A stretch of 64,000 bases of DNA, taken from JAPOUP01 sp965199865 (lineage in GTDB: Bacteria; Pseudomonadota; Alphaproteobacteria; Rhodobacterales; Rhodobacteraceae). The notes beneath the pieces were generated by a model. The model saw only the letters and a list, made by a program, of their open reading frames with translations. It had not been told where the DNA came from and did not search any database. Of this stretch, positions 17,678 to 26,437 are shown one piece after another. The stretch is taken from NCBI GenBank assembly GCA_965199865.1, contig CBDATU010000017.1:85121-149120 (forward strand), in the 5' to 3' direction. The translations under genes and the position numbers were made by a program. The stretch's first letter is position 1. Every line of letters begins with the position of its first letter.

Positions 17678-19333
17678 TCAAGCCTGGTCGTTGGTCCACG
17701 CGCTCGGGATCTGCGGCGTCGCGGCGATCAGTTCCCGCGTATAGGCGTGCTCGGGCGCATCCAGTACGCGACTGGTTGGACCCTCCTCGATGATTCGGCC
17801 GGAATGCATGACCAGCACACGGTCGGTAATCGACCGCACCACGCCAAGGTCGTGACTGATGAACAGGTAACTCAGCTGGAACCGCCCCTGCAGGTCAGCC
17901 AGCAGATCCAGTATGCGTGCGCGAATCGACACATCCAGTGCCGAGACGGCCTCGTCCAGAATGACCAGCTTCGGTCGAATGACAATCGCTCGGGCAATCG
18001 CAATCCGCTGCCGCTGTCCACCGGAGAACTCATGGATATATCTGTCCATGTCCAGGGCCGACAGCCCAACCGCCTCAAGTGCGCCTACGACGCGTGCGCT
18101 CCGCTCCTCCGCCGCTACGGGCAGCGAATGGAACGGTTCAGCCACAAGTCGCCCGACCCTGTGGCGCGGATTGAATGAACCGTAAGGATCCTGAAACACC
18201 ACCTGCATTCTTGCCCTGGCCACATCCACTGGCAGACCTTCCATCCGGATGGCGCCACCCTGAATGGCGTCAAGCCCCAGGATCGAGCGCGCTAGCGTTG
18301 ACTTCCCGCAACCCGATTCGCCCACCAGTCCCACGCTCTCGCCCTGTCGAATCGTCATCGAGACACCATCAACCGCCCGGTGCATCGGGCGTGCACCCCA
18401 CGGCGTCCGGCGCTTCAGTTCGTAGTCCCGAATCACCCCCCGCGCCTCCAGGACCGGAATTTCGGTCACACCAGCCTCACGTGACGGCTGGTGCGAGGAA
18501 TCAGCCAGAAGCCTGCGCGTATATGGATGGCTGCCCTGGCGAAACAGCGACTCGGTCACACCCGCCTCGACCACATGCCCGTCGCGCATCACGGCAACCT
18601 GTGCCGCCATTCCTGCCACCACCGCCAGGTCGTGGGTAATCAGCCAGAGCGCCATTCCCTCATCGGTCACGAGGTCGCGCAGAAGCGCGAGAATCTGCGC
18701 CTGGGTCGTCACGTCCAGCGCCGTCGTCGGCTCGTCGGCAATCAGGAGCTTCGGCCGTAGCGCAACCGCCAGGGCGATGCAGACGCGCTGGCGCTGTCCT
18801 CCACTCAGCTCATGCGGATAACGGTCGAGTCCGAACCTTTCCGGTGGCAGACCAACGCGAGCAAGCCTTTCACGAGCCACGCGCCGCGCCTCAGACCGCG
18901 AGGCAGCGCCGTGGACCAGCAGGGTTTCAGCAACCTGATCGCCGATGTTTCTAACGGGATTCAGCGCCGTCATCGGTTCCTGGAATATCATTCCGATCTC
19001 ACGGCCGCGCATTTCACACATTCGCCGCTCGGACTGCCTCATCAAATCCGTTCCGGACAACAGCACCTTCCCACGTGCCTCCGCGCCTCCGGGAATGAGC
19101 CCCATCGCCGCAAGTGCCGTCATCGACTTGCCCGAACCGCTTTCTCCGACCAGGCCAAACACCTCACCAGGGTGGATTTCGAACGAAACGTCCCTGAGGA
19201 TGGGCATGCCGTGGATGTCCAGAGAGAGGGATTCGACCTTTAGGGTGGCCTCGGCCAGGTCCGGCAAACCGGCTTCCCGGGAGTTCTCCGGAGAGCCAAG
19301 CTTCTCTCGCCGCCCCATCAGACGAAATGTCAC
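17678..19333 (-). CDS. Dipeptide/oligopeptide-type ABC transporter, fused dual ATPase
   Basis: The 551-residue product contains two complete ABC nucleotide-binding domains in tandem, equivalent to DppD plus DppF. The first has Walker A GLVGESGSGKSM near residue 56, signature LSGGQRQRV near 172 and Walker B LLIADEPTTALD. The second has GLVGESGCGKST near 333, FSGGQRQRI near 440 and LVILDEAVSALD. It powers import through the two permeases encoded just upstream and is the last gene of the operon. Its start overlaps the stop of the DppC-like permease. Fused ATPases of this kind are typical of peptide/opine/nickel-family importers. Confidence 0.94.
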   Translation of the reverse strand: MTFRLMGRREKLGSPENSREAGLPDLAEATLKVESLSLDIHGMPILRDVSFEIHPGEVFGLVGESGSGKSMTALAAMGLIPGGAEARGKVLLSGTDLMRQSERRMCEMRGREIGMIFQEPMTALNPVRNIGDQVAETLLVHGAASRSEARRVARERLARVGLPPERFGLDRYPHELSGGQRQRVCIALAVALRPKLLIADEPTTALDVTTQAQILALLRDLVTDEGMALWLITHDLAVVAGMAAQVAVMRDGHVVEAGVTESLFRQGSHPYTRRLLADSSHQPSREAGVTEIPVLEARGVIRDYELKRRTPWGARPMHRAVDGVSMTIRQGESVGLVGESGCGKSTLARSILGLDAIQGGAIRMEGLPVDVARARMQVVFQDPYGSFNPRHRVGRLVAEPFHSLPVAAEERSARVVGALEAVGLSALDMDRYIHEFSGGQRQRIAIARAIVIRPKLVILDEAVSALDVSIRARILDLLADLQGRFQLSYLFISHDLGVVRSITDRVLVMHSGRIIEEGPTSRVLDAPEHAYTRELIAATPQIPSAWTNDQA

Positions 19334-20148
19334 CGGATCCGCCTCAGCCTAGGGTCGAGAATGTCCCTCAACCCGTCCCCCATCAGGTTAAGTCCGAGAA
19401 CCGTCAGCACGATCGCCATTCCGGGAAAGGCGGCGATATGCGGTGCCAGGGAGACAAGCGTCTGGCTTTCCGCCAGCATCCGTCCCCAGGACGGCGTCGG
19501 CGGTTGGGCCCCAAGCCCCACATAGCTCAATCCCGCTTCCGCGAGTATTCCAAGTGAGAACTGGATCGTGCCCTGGACGATCAGCAGGTTCGTAATGTTG
19601 GTGAGGATGTGCTCCAGCGAAATCCGCAGACGACCCTTTCCGGCCACCCGCGCCGCCAGCACGAAATCCAGCGTCCATAGCGACAGGGCACCGCCCCGTG
19701 TTACCCGGGCAAACACCGGAATATTGAATATTCCGATGGCAAGGATCGCATTGAATGCCGAGGGGCCGAAGACTGCGGTGATCAGGATCGCGATCACCAG
19801 TGAAGGAAAGGCGAATACCAGATCATTGGTACGCATGACGGCTTCGTCGATCAGGCTTCCCCGATTCGCCGCCGCAAGCAGACCGAGAGGCACACCGAAC
19901 GCCATGCCAATCCCAACAGCAACAATGGCAACAGCGATCGACGTCCGTGCCCCCACCATCAGCATCGACAGGATGTCCCGCCCGAACTGGTCCGTCCCCA
20001 GCAGATATCCGTCGCCAGGAAGCCGCATCCGTTCGCCAATCGCCAGCTCGTCCACCGGATAGGGCGTCCACGCCAGCGACACTAGGGCTGCCACGATGAA
20101 CGCCGCTGACAATGCGGCACCGAACCACAGCTGTGCCGGAACCCTCAT
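19330..20148 (-). CDS. Peptide-type ABC transporter permease (DppC-like)
   Basis: The 272-residue inner-membrane protein has an N-terminal TM helix, then LPGDGYLLGTDQFGRDILS near residue 44, the usual DppC/OppC signature, followed by five TM helices. The EAA loop that contacts the ATPase is around RISLEHILTNITNLL. It is overlapped at both ends by its operon partners (four-base overlaps), so stoichiometric production with the DppB-like permease is expected. Confidence 0.93.
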   Translation of the reverse strand: MRVPAQLWFGAALSAAFIVAALVSLAWTPYPVDELAIGERMRLPGDGYLLGTDQFGRDILSMLMVGARTSIAVAIVAVGIGMAFGVPLGLLAAANRGSLIDEAVMRTNDLVFAFPSLVIAILITAVFGPSAFNAILAIGIFNIPVFARVTRGGALSLWTLDFVLAARVAGKGRLRISLEHILTNITNLLIVQGTIQFSLGILAEAGLSYVGLGAQPPTPSWGRMLAESQTLVSLAPHIAAFPGMAIVLTVLGLNLMGDGLRDILDPRLRRIR

Positions 20149-21092
20149 GTCGCCCGCCTCAGCCTGGGATCGATGGCCGCATAGGCCAGATCAACCAGGA
20201 AAGTTACCAGGATCACCGCGAACACCAGCAGCATGACCACGGATTCGACGACGATAAGGTCGCGCTGCGTAATCCCCTGAAAGATCAGCCGCCCCAGACC
20301 GGGCAGGAAAAACACGTTTTCGATGATGATCGCACCAGCCAGAAGAAAGGAAAACTGCAGACCGAGAATCGTCATGACCGGGATGAGCGCGTTGCGCAGT
20401 CCGTGGCTTACCACGGCCTGTCGATGGGAGAGGCCTTTGGCGCGTGCGGTGCGCATGTAGTCCTGGCCCAGAACCTCCAGCAGGCCTGATCTCATGACCC
20501 GGGCCAATATGCTGGCCTGGGGGAGCGCCAGTGCCACGGCTGGCAGCGTCAACGCCTTGATACCCGCCCAGAATCCCGCTTCCCATCCCGGAAAGCCACC
20601 TGCTCCGAACCAGCCCAGGCCGATCGAGAAGACCAGCACAAGCAGCATCGCGAACCAGAAATTGGGCACGGCGATCCCAAGCTGCGTCGCCGCCATTATG
20701 CCGTAGTCAGCAACGCTACCGCGCCGCACGGCCGCTGCCACACCTACGGGAATCGCAATGGATGTTGAGAGCGCGAGTGCATAGACGGTCAACGGCAGCG
20801 AAACCTGCAGTCGCGCCAGCACAAGTTCGCTCACGGGAACCCTGTAGGTGTATGATGTGCCGAAATCTCCTGTCAGCAGGCCACCGACCCAGGAGAGGTA
20901 CCGCGCAACCACAGTTCCTTCGAGACCGAGTTCCGCCCGAAGCGCGGCCACGGCGTCCTCCGTGGCGTTGAGTCCCAGCATGAAGGCCGCCGGGTCGCCA
21001 GGAATCACTTCGATGACGCCGAATATCGCCAGACTTGCCACCGCTAGGCTAGCGCAGAGCGAAACCAGTCTGGAGAGGGCGTATCTGATCAT
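20145..21092 (-). CDS. Peptide-type ABC transporter permease (DppB-like)
   Basis: The 315-residue product has six predicted TM helices starting MIRYALSRLVSLCASLAVA. It carries FGVIEVIPGDPAAFMLG near residue 25 and TYRVPVSELVLARLQVSLP near residue 81, both typical of DppB/OppB. The EAA-like loop is DYMRTARAKGLSHRQAVVSH near 210. It forms the heterodimeric channel with the DppC-like protein encoded next. A gap of about 150 bases separates it from the substrate-binding protein gene. Confidence 0.93.
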   Translation of the reverse strand: MIRYALSRLVSLCASLAVASLAIFGVIEVIPGDPAAFMLGLNATEDAVAALRAELGLEGTVVARYLSWVGGLLTGDFGTSYTYRVPVSELVLARLQVSLPLTVYALALSTSIAIPVGVAAAVRRGSVADYGIMAATQLGIAVPNFWFAMLLVLVFSIGLGWFGAGGFPGWEAGFWAGIKALTLPAVALALPQASILARVMRSGLLEVLGQDYMRTARAKGLSHRQAVVSHGLRNALIPVMTILGLQFSFLLAGAIIIENVFFLPGLGRLIFQGITQRDLIVVESVVMLLVFAVILVTFLVDLAYAAIDPRLRRAT

Positions 21093-21246
21093 TCCCGGAA
21101 CGTCCGGCTCGCGAAGACCCTCCTTCCGGACGGCTTCGACCTGAACATACCAGCGAAGCGGCCCTGAAATCCTGATCTCCGCATTGCGACAGGTCGCCTC
21201 GGCACGCAGCCTGCTCGCGAGCCGAGGCTACTGAAGCAGGGTCAGG

Positions 21247-22716
21247 TCACTCCTGCCAGCTCACGCCGGTCAGATCATTCGCCTGGGTTGGAGCGTTTGG
21301 CCAAAGCCCCTGTATCCTGGCGTTAGCAACTCCGGTTCGTGCCAGCTGGAACAGGTAGCCGTTGACATAGTCCTCGGCGATTATCCGCTGTGCCTTGGCC
21401 AGTATTGCTGACCTCTCCGCCGGATCGCTCGCCAGATCCAGCTCTTTCATCAGGTTCTGAAATTCCGGATTGTCATACTGGAAATAATAGTCCGGCCGGG
21501 CATAGATGTTGATATCCATGGGTTCGGTGTGGCTGACGATGGTCAGATCGTAATCCTTGCCCCGGAACACCTGTTCCAGCCACTGGGCCCATTCGAGGTT
21601 GGAGATCTCCGTTTCGATACCCACCGCCCGCAGCTGCGCCGCAACGATTTCGCCTCCCCGACGGGCATAGCTCGGCGGTGGCAGCTTCAGGGAAAGTGTC
21701 AGGCCCTCCGCCCCCGCCTCTGCGAGAAGCTGCATGGCCAGTTCGGGATCATATGCCGAGTTCCCCGTCAGATCGACATAGTCGGGATTGTGCGGAGCGA
21801 AATGCGTTCCAATCGGTGTGCCGTATCCGAACATGGCCCCGTCAATGATCTCCTGCCGGTTGATCGCATGGGCGATCGCCTTGCGTATCCGAACGTCGCT
21901 GAGAGCCTCAGCCCTGTTGTTGGTCGACAGGATGGTTTCGCCTTCGGTTGATCCGATCAGCAGTTGAAACCTTGGATCCGCCCCGAACTGGGCCAGCGTC
22001 TCAGGCGCCGGGTAACCGGGAAAAGCGTCCACATCCCCTGCCATCACCGCTGCGAACGCGGCCGTCGGATCGCTGATGAACTTGAATGTCGCGCTGGCAA
22101 GCGCAGGCTGCTCACCCCAGTAATCGGGATTCCGAACCAGTTCGATCCGATCACCCTGCACCCAGCGGCTAAACATGAACGGACCCGTACCGACCGGTTC
22201 CGTGGCGGCCTGTTCGACGGATTCCGGTGCTACGATTACGGCGTCTCCCCACGCCATATTGGTGATGAATCCCCCATTTGGAGCGCTGAGCGTGACTTTC
22301 ACCGTCACGTCATCCACGACCTCGACGTTTTCGATGCCAGCGAACAGCGCTTTCTGGGCATTGGTCGAATCCTCAGCCCGCGCCCTGTCAAGCGAGAACT
22401 TCACGTCATGCGCCGTCATGTCCGACCCATCGTGGTATTTCACGCCTGACCGCAGGTGGAAGGTATAGACGGTTCCGTCATCACTGACGTCCCAGCGTTC
22501 CGCCAGCCCGGGTGCGACCGATCCATCCGACCTGTACCGGGTCAGCCCTTCGAAGACATTGGCGTAAACAACTTCGTCAATCGCAGCCGCTGCCCCCCCC
22601 GTAGGATCAAGATTCGGCGGCTCAAGCTGCATTCCGACCGTGATGCTGTCCTGGGCAAAGGCAGCACCCGCGCCGAGCGCCAGGATAGTGGCGGCAGTTT
22701 TCAGTACATGTTTCAC
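21247..22716 (-). CDS. ABC transporter substrate-binding protein, peptide family (SBP_bac_5)
   Basis: The product is 489 residues. A Sec signal peptide, KTAATILALGAGAAFAQ, with probable cleavage at AFA-QD, directs it to the periplasm. The mature protein has EPPNLDPTGG near the N-terminus and RWDVSDDGTVYTFHLRSGVK near residue 69, the classic family 5 motif. It captures the ligand for the downstream permeases and ATPase. Ligands of the family include peptides, opines, glycosides and nickel, and sequence alone does not decide. It is the first gene of the operon, with mobile-element relics upstream. Confidence 0.94.
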   Translation of the reverse strand: MKHVLKTAATILALGAGAAFAQDSITVGMQLEPPNLDPTGGAAAAIDEVVYANVFEGLTRYRSDGSVAPGLAERWDVSDDGTVYTFHLRSGVKYHDGSDMTAHDVKFSLDRARAEDSTNAQKALFAGIENVEVVDDVTVKVTLSAPNGGFITNMAWGDAVIVAPESVEQAATEPVGTGPFMFSRWVQGDRIELVRNPDYWGEQPALASATFKFISDPTAAFAAVMAGDVDAFPGYPAPETLAQFGADPRFQLLIGSTEGETILSTNNRAEALSDVRIRKAIAHAINRQEIIDGAMFGYGTPIGTHFAPHNPDYVDLTGNSAYDPELAMQLLAEAGAEGLTLSLKLPPPSYARRGGEIVAAQLRAVGIETEISNLEWAQWLEQVFRGKDYDLTIVSHTEPMDINIYARPDYYFQYDNPEFQNLMKELDLASDPAERSAILAKAQRIIAEDYVNGYLFQLARTGVANARIQGLWPNAPTQANDLTGVSWQE

Positions 22717-23609
22717 TTCGACCTCCCTTCACAGGTTCCGTTCATGGCAATGCTAGCGCGGATGGTGAGCCTTGGGAAGGGACCTAAGGCCTGTCCAATA
22801 GAGGTATCGCACAAATGTCGGTTGTGGTTACGCGGACGGTGGCTTTCCGGCCCAGGGCTGCAGACCAGCATGGCCCGGAGAGCGGTACACAGGAAATACC
22901 ACATCGTTCCAGACCGTCTCATCAGGCGTGGAAACCCGACAATCGAAAGTCCTCCATTCGCTGAACGGGAGCCTTCCGCTCCGTCTCTGCGGGGACGGCG
23001 GTGGCCGGGTGCGTAAGTTTCGTCGACCTCACCGAGCACGGGGAGTAGTAGCTGGATTTGGCACCGGCTGTCCGACCTGACCTATGGCACCCCGTCGCAG
23101 GACACAGGGTCGACGGCGCTGCGGGCACTTGATCCCCTGCCCTTCAGCGAGGCCTTCGCACGGTTTCGGATTCATTTGGCGAGGCGCTTGCGGCATTTGG
23201 AACGCTCGCAGGAGCGGCAACCGGATTCAAATATGCGCGCCGAAATGGGAGTGACAATTGGCCGTATTCCCCGGATGATCCTGATCCGGCTGGCTCTTCC
23301 GACTGACCATCGGCCGAAGAAAGTCCTTACGCTGCCATCCCTGCCGGAGCCGGCCAACTGACCGGATCCGGATCTGACGCGCCGGTTTTCCCGGTGTCGC
23401 CGCGGCCTTCATGAGAAAGCGCTAACCCACACCGAATTGATCGCCGCGTCTGCTCCCTTCTTCACGACTTCCCGGTCATTGTCGGATGCAGGCCTGTTTC
23501 CTTCGAGTGCCCCGATGTTGCGCATCTGAGATGCCCGCCAATTGTCCGGCATTTAGTGGAAGCTGTAGAAGACTCTGCGCTTCATGGCATTGTATTCCAT
23601 TCCTCTCAA
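22717..23609. other. Decayed stretch with IS1595-like trace
   Basis: About 0.9 kb carries no intact gene. The 22790-23220 part shows an IS1595-type relic, described separately. The remainder to 23609 has only short shadow frames. A motif GAGGTATCGC near 22798 resembles the GGGGTATCGC ends of the ISAs1 relic further on. Confidence 0.4.
22790..23220 (-). pseudogene. Probable IS1595-family transposase relic
   Basis: On the minus strand a broken frame reads VLGEVDETYAPGHRRP, close to the EVDETYVGGK motif that holds the first catalytic aspartate of IS1595-family transposases. Upstream on the same strand, in another frame, is a cysteine-containing IKCPQ-like segment in the place where these proteins have their zinc ribbon. 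The rest is too decayed to align by eye. This is a moderate to weak call based on one good motif. Confidence 0.4.
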
Positions 23610-23996
23610 TCAACCGATGTAAATGGCGAGAGTGACCGCAATAGCCAGCGCAAGATAAAATGGGCACAGGGTTATTGAAAACGTTGCTCCACGCCAGCTC
23701 CGGTCAAAGTCGGAAGTATTCATTGAGAAGTCAATCTGATCTTCTTCCAATTTCCGAACACGGTCGTAAAGGTCACGGAACAACCGTTCCTGCCACAAGA
23801 AGTAGCCGTCGAGCCCCCAGAAAACCAGCACCGGGACAAAACCTATGGCGGCAAGATCCGTTCGACTCTCTGTGACCAGCAAAACAAGAAGCGCCGAGAC
23901 GAGGATCACGGCCCATCCTTTCATTCGGAATGAGTCGGTAGCGAGACGATTGACGACGCCCTGAATGAATTCGAGGTGCTTTTGTTTTGCACTCAT
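23610..23996 (-). CDS. Small two-TM membrane protein of unknown function
   Basis: The product is 128 residues. The start is fixed by AGGAGGG about seven bases before the ATG, excluding the seven extra codons of the longer frame. The order is a cytoplasmic head (KQKHLEFIQGVVNRLATDSF), TM1 with ILVSALLVLLVTES, a short periplasmic turn, TM2 with AIGFVPVLVFWGLDGYFLW, and a charged coiled region QERLFRDLYDRVRKLEED. A final hydrophobic stretch, FYLALAIAVTLAIYI, lies at the C-terminus. The pattern SFRMKGWAVILVSALL...FWGLDGYFL..QERLFR recurs, as I recall, in an uncharacterised bacterial family sometimes found beside signalling or defence genes. Here it stands alone between IS relics. No function is assigned. 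Confidence 0.75.
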   Translation of the reverse strand: MSAKQKHLEFIQGVVNRLATDSFRMKGWAVILVSALLVLLVTESRTDLAAIGFVPVLVFWGLDGYFLWQERLFRDLYDRVRKLEEDQIDFSMNTSDFDRSWRGATFSITLCPFYLALAIAVTLAIYIG

Positions 23997-24111
23997 CGGC
24001 ACCCTCCTGCAGCCCAATGTCTCCTGCCGTTGGACACTGCGGACCCAATGTCAATCTGGTCCAAGGCGCACCTGCTGCGACTTTCGTTAGCGATTATCCA
24101 TAGCGTGGTAA

Positions 24112-24997
24112 CTCTTCCTTGACCATAGGGGTATCGCATGGCTGTCATGCCCAGGGGTCCCGGAGTAGTGGGCCGTCGTTCCAGCCCGCCTTTTTCCTCA
24201 TCACCCGGATGGATCCGCCGTCCTTCGCCTGAGTGGGCAGCTTCATCGCCATGTGTTTTATGATCGCGAGACCGCTCAGGGCATGGTCTTTCCGCATCCG
24301 ACCGTCACCGTCAACCGTCTGGAAATGCTCGATATTCTCGCTCTCCCCGAGCCATACCAGCATGTCCTCCTGACCGGAATCCTGGTTCGCCTTAGCGCGA
24401 GCAGGTGATCCGCCCCCGGTCACGGATCTTTTTCACCATTGCGCACTGGCAGCCCTTGGCGGCGGTCATGACGGTCGCCACTTCCAGGTGGAGCGGATCG
24501 AGCGGTTCGGGGATGCCCCCTATCCCGTTTCCCCTGTTCGCGTAGAGCCGCTGCCCCAGGATCTGGTGCCGGTCATCACACCAGGCAACAGAGATCATGT
24601 GCAGGGGCGCCATTCCGCCAGCCACCGGGCCTCGCCGAAAGGCACGGGACCAAGCTCCCGCAGCACCGCCGACAGGGTGTCGTGCGACGGGGTGCCATGG
24701 GGCAGATCGGACAGCAAGGGCGAAACATCCAGCCAGCGCTCCCCGAATTCGACGATGTCGACAGCACTTCCGCACCCTCATACCATCCCGCAGGAACAGG
24801 GGATAGGGTTCCAGTCCAGCGTATGGAGGACCTTTGACTGGAGCCGGGGGTCTTCGAGACCTGACATGACGGAATGGAATGAGGTTGTCCCTTTCATGGT
24901 ACCGCTCTCCGGTTCGTGCAGGTCTGCGGCCCCGGACCAGACGGCCAGCGTCTGCCCGACCGAACCCGCCATTCATGCGATACCCCGAGCTCTTCCT
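24112..24997 (-). mobile_element. Decayed ISAs1-family insertion sequence
   Basis: Conserved 13-bp inverted ends, GGGGTATCGCATG at 24128-24140 and CATGCGATACCCC at 24974-24986, bracket an ISAs1 transposase pseudogene. CTCTTCCT occurs near both ends (24112-24119 and 24990-24997) and may be an old target duplication, though its offsets from the inverted repeats are unequal. The right edge coincides with the stop codon of the ArgE/DapE gene, so the insertion landed at the very end of that gene. Confidence 0.75.
24160..24900 (-). pseudogene. ISAs1-family transposase pseudogene
   Basis: Pieces of the protein occur in different frames of the minus strand. The N-terminal piece reads MSGLEDPRLQSKVLHTL and then VEFGERWLDVSPLL, continuing LPHGTPSHDTLSAVLREL, which matches the ISAs1 HDTF region. 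The C-terminal piece reads GDGRMRKDHALSGLAIIKHM and then GGSIRVMRKKAGWN, the classic RKDH and KRKxAGW end of the family. Several frameshifts and an internal deletion separate the pieces, since intact members are about 370 residues. It is inactive. Confidence 0.8.
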
Positions 24998-26294
24998 ACC
25001 CCCCTTCCCCGTCGAAGGAAGTGAGATCCGCAAGCGCCAGCGCCATCACCTTGGCGCTGTCGAGCATATCCTGAATCCCGATCCATTCGTCAGGCTGATG
25101 CGCAAGGTCGAGTATGCCCGGTCCATAGGCAATGCAGTTGTCCAGGCGTCCTATCCGATCTATGTGTTTCTGGTCATAGGTTCCCGGCGACACCACATAG
25201 TCTGGCCTGCGCGCGATCACGCGCTCGATGGCGGCGGCAACCGTTTTCACAATTGGCGCGTCGCGTGCCGTCATTGTCGGTGTGATCCCCCAGAGATCGC
25301 GGATTTCGTATTCGAAACCCGGGCGCTTTGCCCTGATTCGTTCGAGCATGTCAGCGATCTCGGCCTTTACCGACTCCATGTCCTCCTCGATGAGAAAGCG
25401 CCGGTCTATGGTGATGCGGCACCGATCAGCCACGCAGGCCGCCGGAAACCCGGTATAGCCGCTCTCCGGTTCCGCTTCGCCGCCGTGAATGGAATTGACG
25501 TTTAGCGTGGATTGCCGCGCGCTCTCAGGGACAACCGGCATTGCCGTGCGCCTGCCTGCCAGAAGCGGATAAAGGTAACGCTCCATTTCCTCCAGGACGG
25601 CACCCATATGACGGATAGCGGAATCCCCCAGAAACGGCATTGAGCCGTGGGCGATACGCCCCTTGGTCTCGATCTCGGCCCACCATACGCCGCGATGTCC
25701 CAGGCATATTCGGTCCTTATTGAGTGGTTCCGGAATGATGACATGCTGCACACGGTCCGGATCGAACAGCCCCTGCTCCGCCAGGAACGCCACGCCTCCG
25801 TAACCACCGGATTCCTCATCCGCCGTGCCACTGATCTCAATCGCCCCGGCGAATTGCGGGCATACCGAAATGAATGCCTCGGCCGCAACGATGGATGCCG
25901 CCAGCCCCCCCTTCATGTCGCAGGCGCCGCGGCCATAGATGCGGTCACCTCTTACCTCACCGCCGAAAGGATCCACCGTCCAGCCGTGTCCGACCTCGAC
26001 GACATCCGTATGCCCGTTGAAATGCACGCACTCACCAGACTCCGCGCCATCCCGCCTCGCCAGGATATTCCAGCGCGGATGGAGATCACTGTCACCTGGC
26101 GATCCTCTGGCGCGCATCAGCCTGCATTCGAACCCTGCCGCAGCGAGCCGCCGTTCCAGAAACTCGCAGATCTCCCGGTAGCAGTTTCCCGGAGGATTGG
26201 TGGTGGGAATGCGTATCAGGTCCTGTGTCAACCGAACGAGGTCGTCCCGACGACTGTCAACTTCCTTCGAAAGGCGTAACCCAACCGATTCCAT
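24996..26294 (-). CDS. M20-family deacylase (ArgE/DapE type)
   Basis: The product is 432 residues. It is a zinc-dependent amidohydrolase with HFNGHTDVVEVGHGW near residue 93 (first metal-binding His and bridging Asp), GACDMKGG near 122, TADEESGGYGG near 157 (catalytic Glu pair) and a C-terminal histidine in the ILDLAHQPDEW region. It belongs with acetylornithine deacetylase/succinyl-diaminopimelate desuccinylase-like proteins that remove N-acyl groups from amino acids or short peptides. The substrate is unknown. Because a peptide-type ABC importer lies in the same direction downstream, beyond IS relics, it may once have been part of one catabolic locus. Confidence 0.9.
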   Translation of the reverse strand: MESVGLRLSKEVDSRRDDLVRLTQDLIRIPTTNPPGNCYREICEFLERRLAAAGFECRLMRARGSPGDSDLHPRWNILARRDGAESGECVHFNGHTDVVEVGHGWTVDPFGGEVRGDRIYGRGACDMKGGLAASIVAAEAFISVCPQFAGAIEISGTADEESGGYGGVAFLAEQGLFDPDRVQHVIIPEPLNKDRICLGHRGVWWAEIETKGRIAHGSMPFLGDSAIRHMGAVLEEMERYLYPLLAGRRTAMPVVPESARQSTLNVNSIHGGEAEPESGYTGFPAACVADRCRITIDRRFLIEEDMESVKAEIADMLERIRAKRPGFEYEIRDLWGITPTMTARDAPIVKTVAAAIERVIARRPDYVVSPGTYDQKHIDRIGRLDNCIAYGPGILDLAHQPDEWIGIQDMLDSAKVMALALADLTSFDGEGG

Positions 26295-26390
26295 CCTGTC
26301 ATCCTAACCCGCTGAGCCTGACATGGCGAATGCGAATTCCGTCGACTTTGCCTGCTGTTCGCACATTACCAGGATTCCATATCGCAGCAA

Positions 26391-26416
26391 AAAGGCCGGG
26401 CACTGGCCCGGCCTTT
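26391..26416 (-). terminator. Intrinsic terminator of the sugar-binding protein gene
   Basis: AAAGGCCGGGC and GCCCGGCCTTT form an 11-bp stem with a 4-base loop, about 20 bases after the stop of the sugar-binding protein gene. On the minus strand the stem is followed by a run of five T. It separates that gene from the deacylase gene downstream. Confidence 0.85.
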
Positions 26417-26437
26417 CCATTGCGATATGCATGTCGG

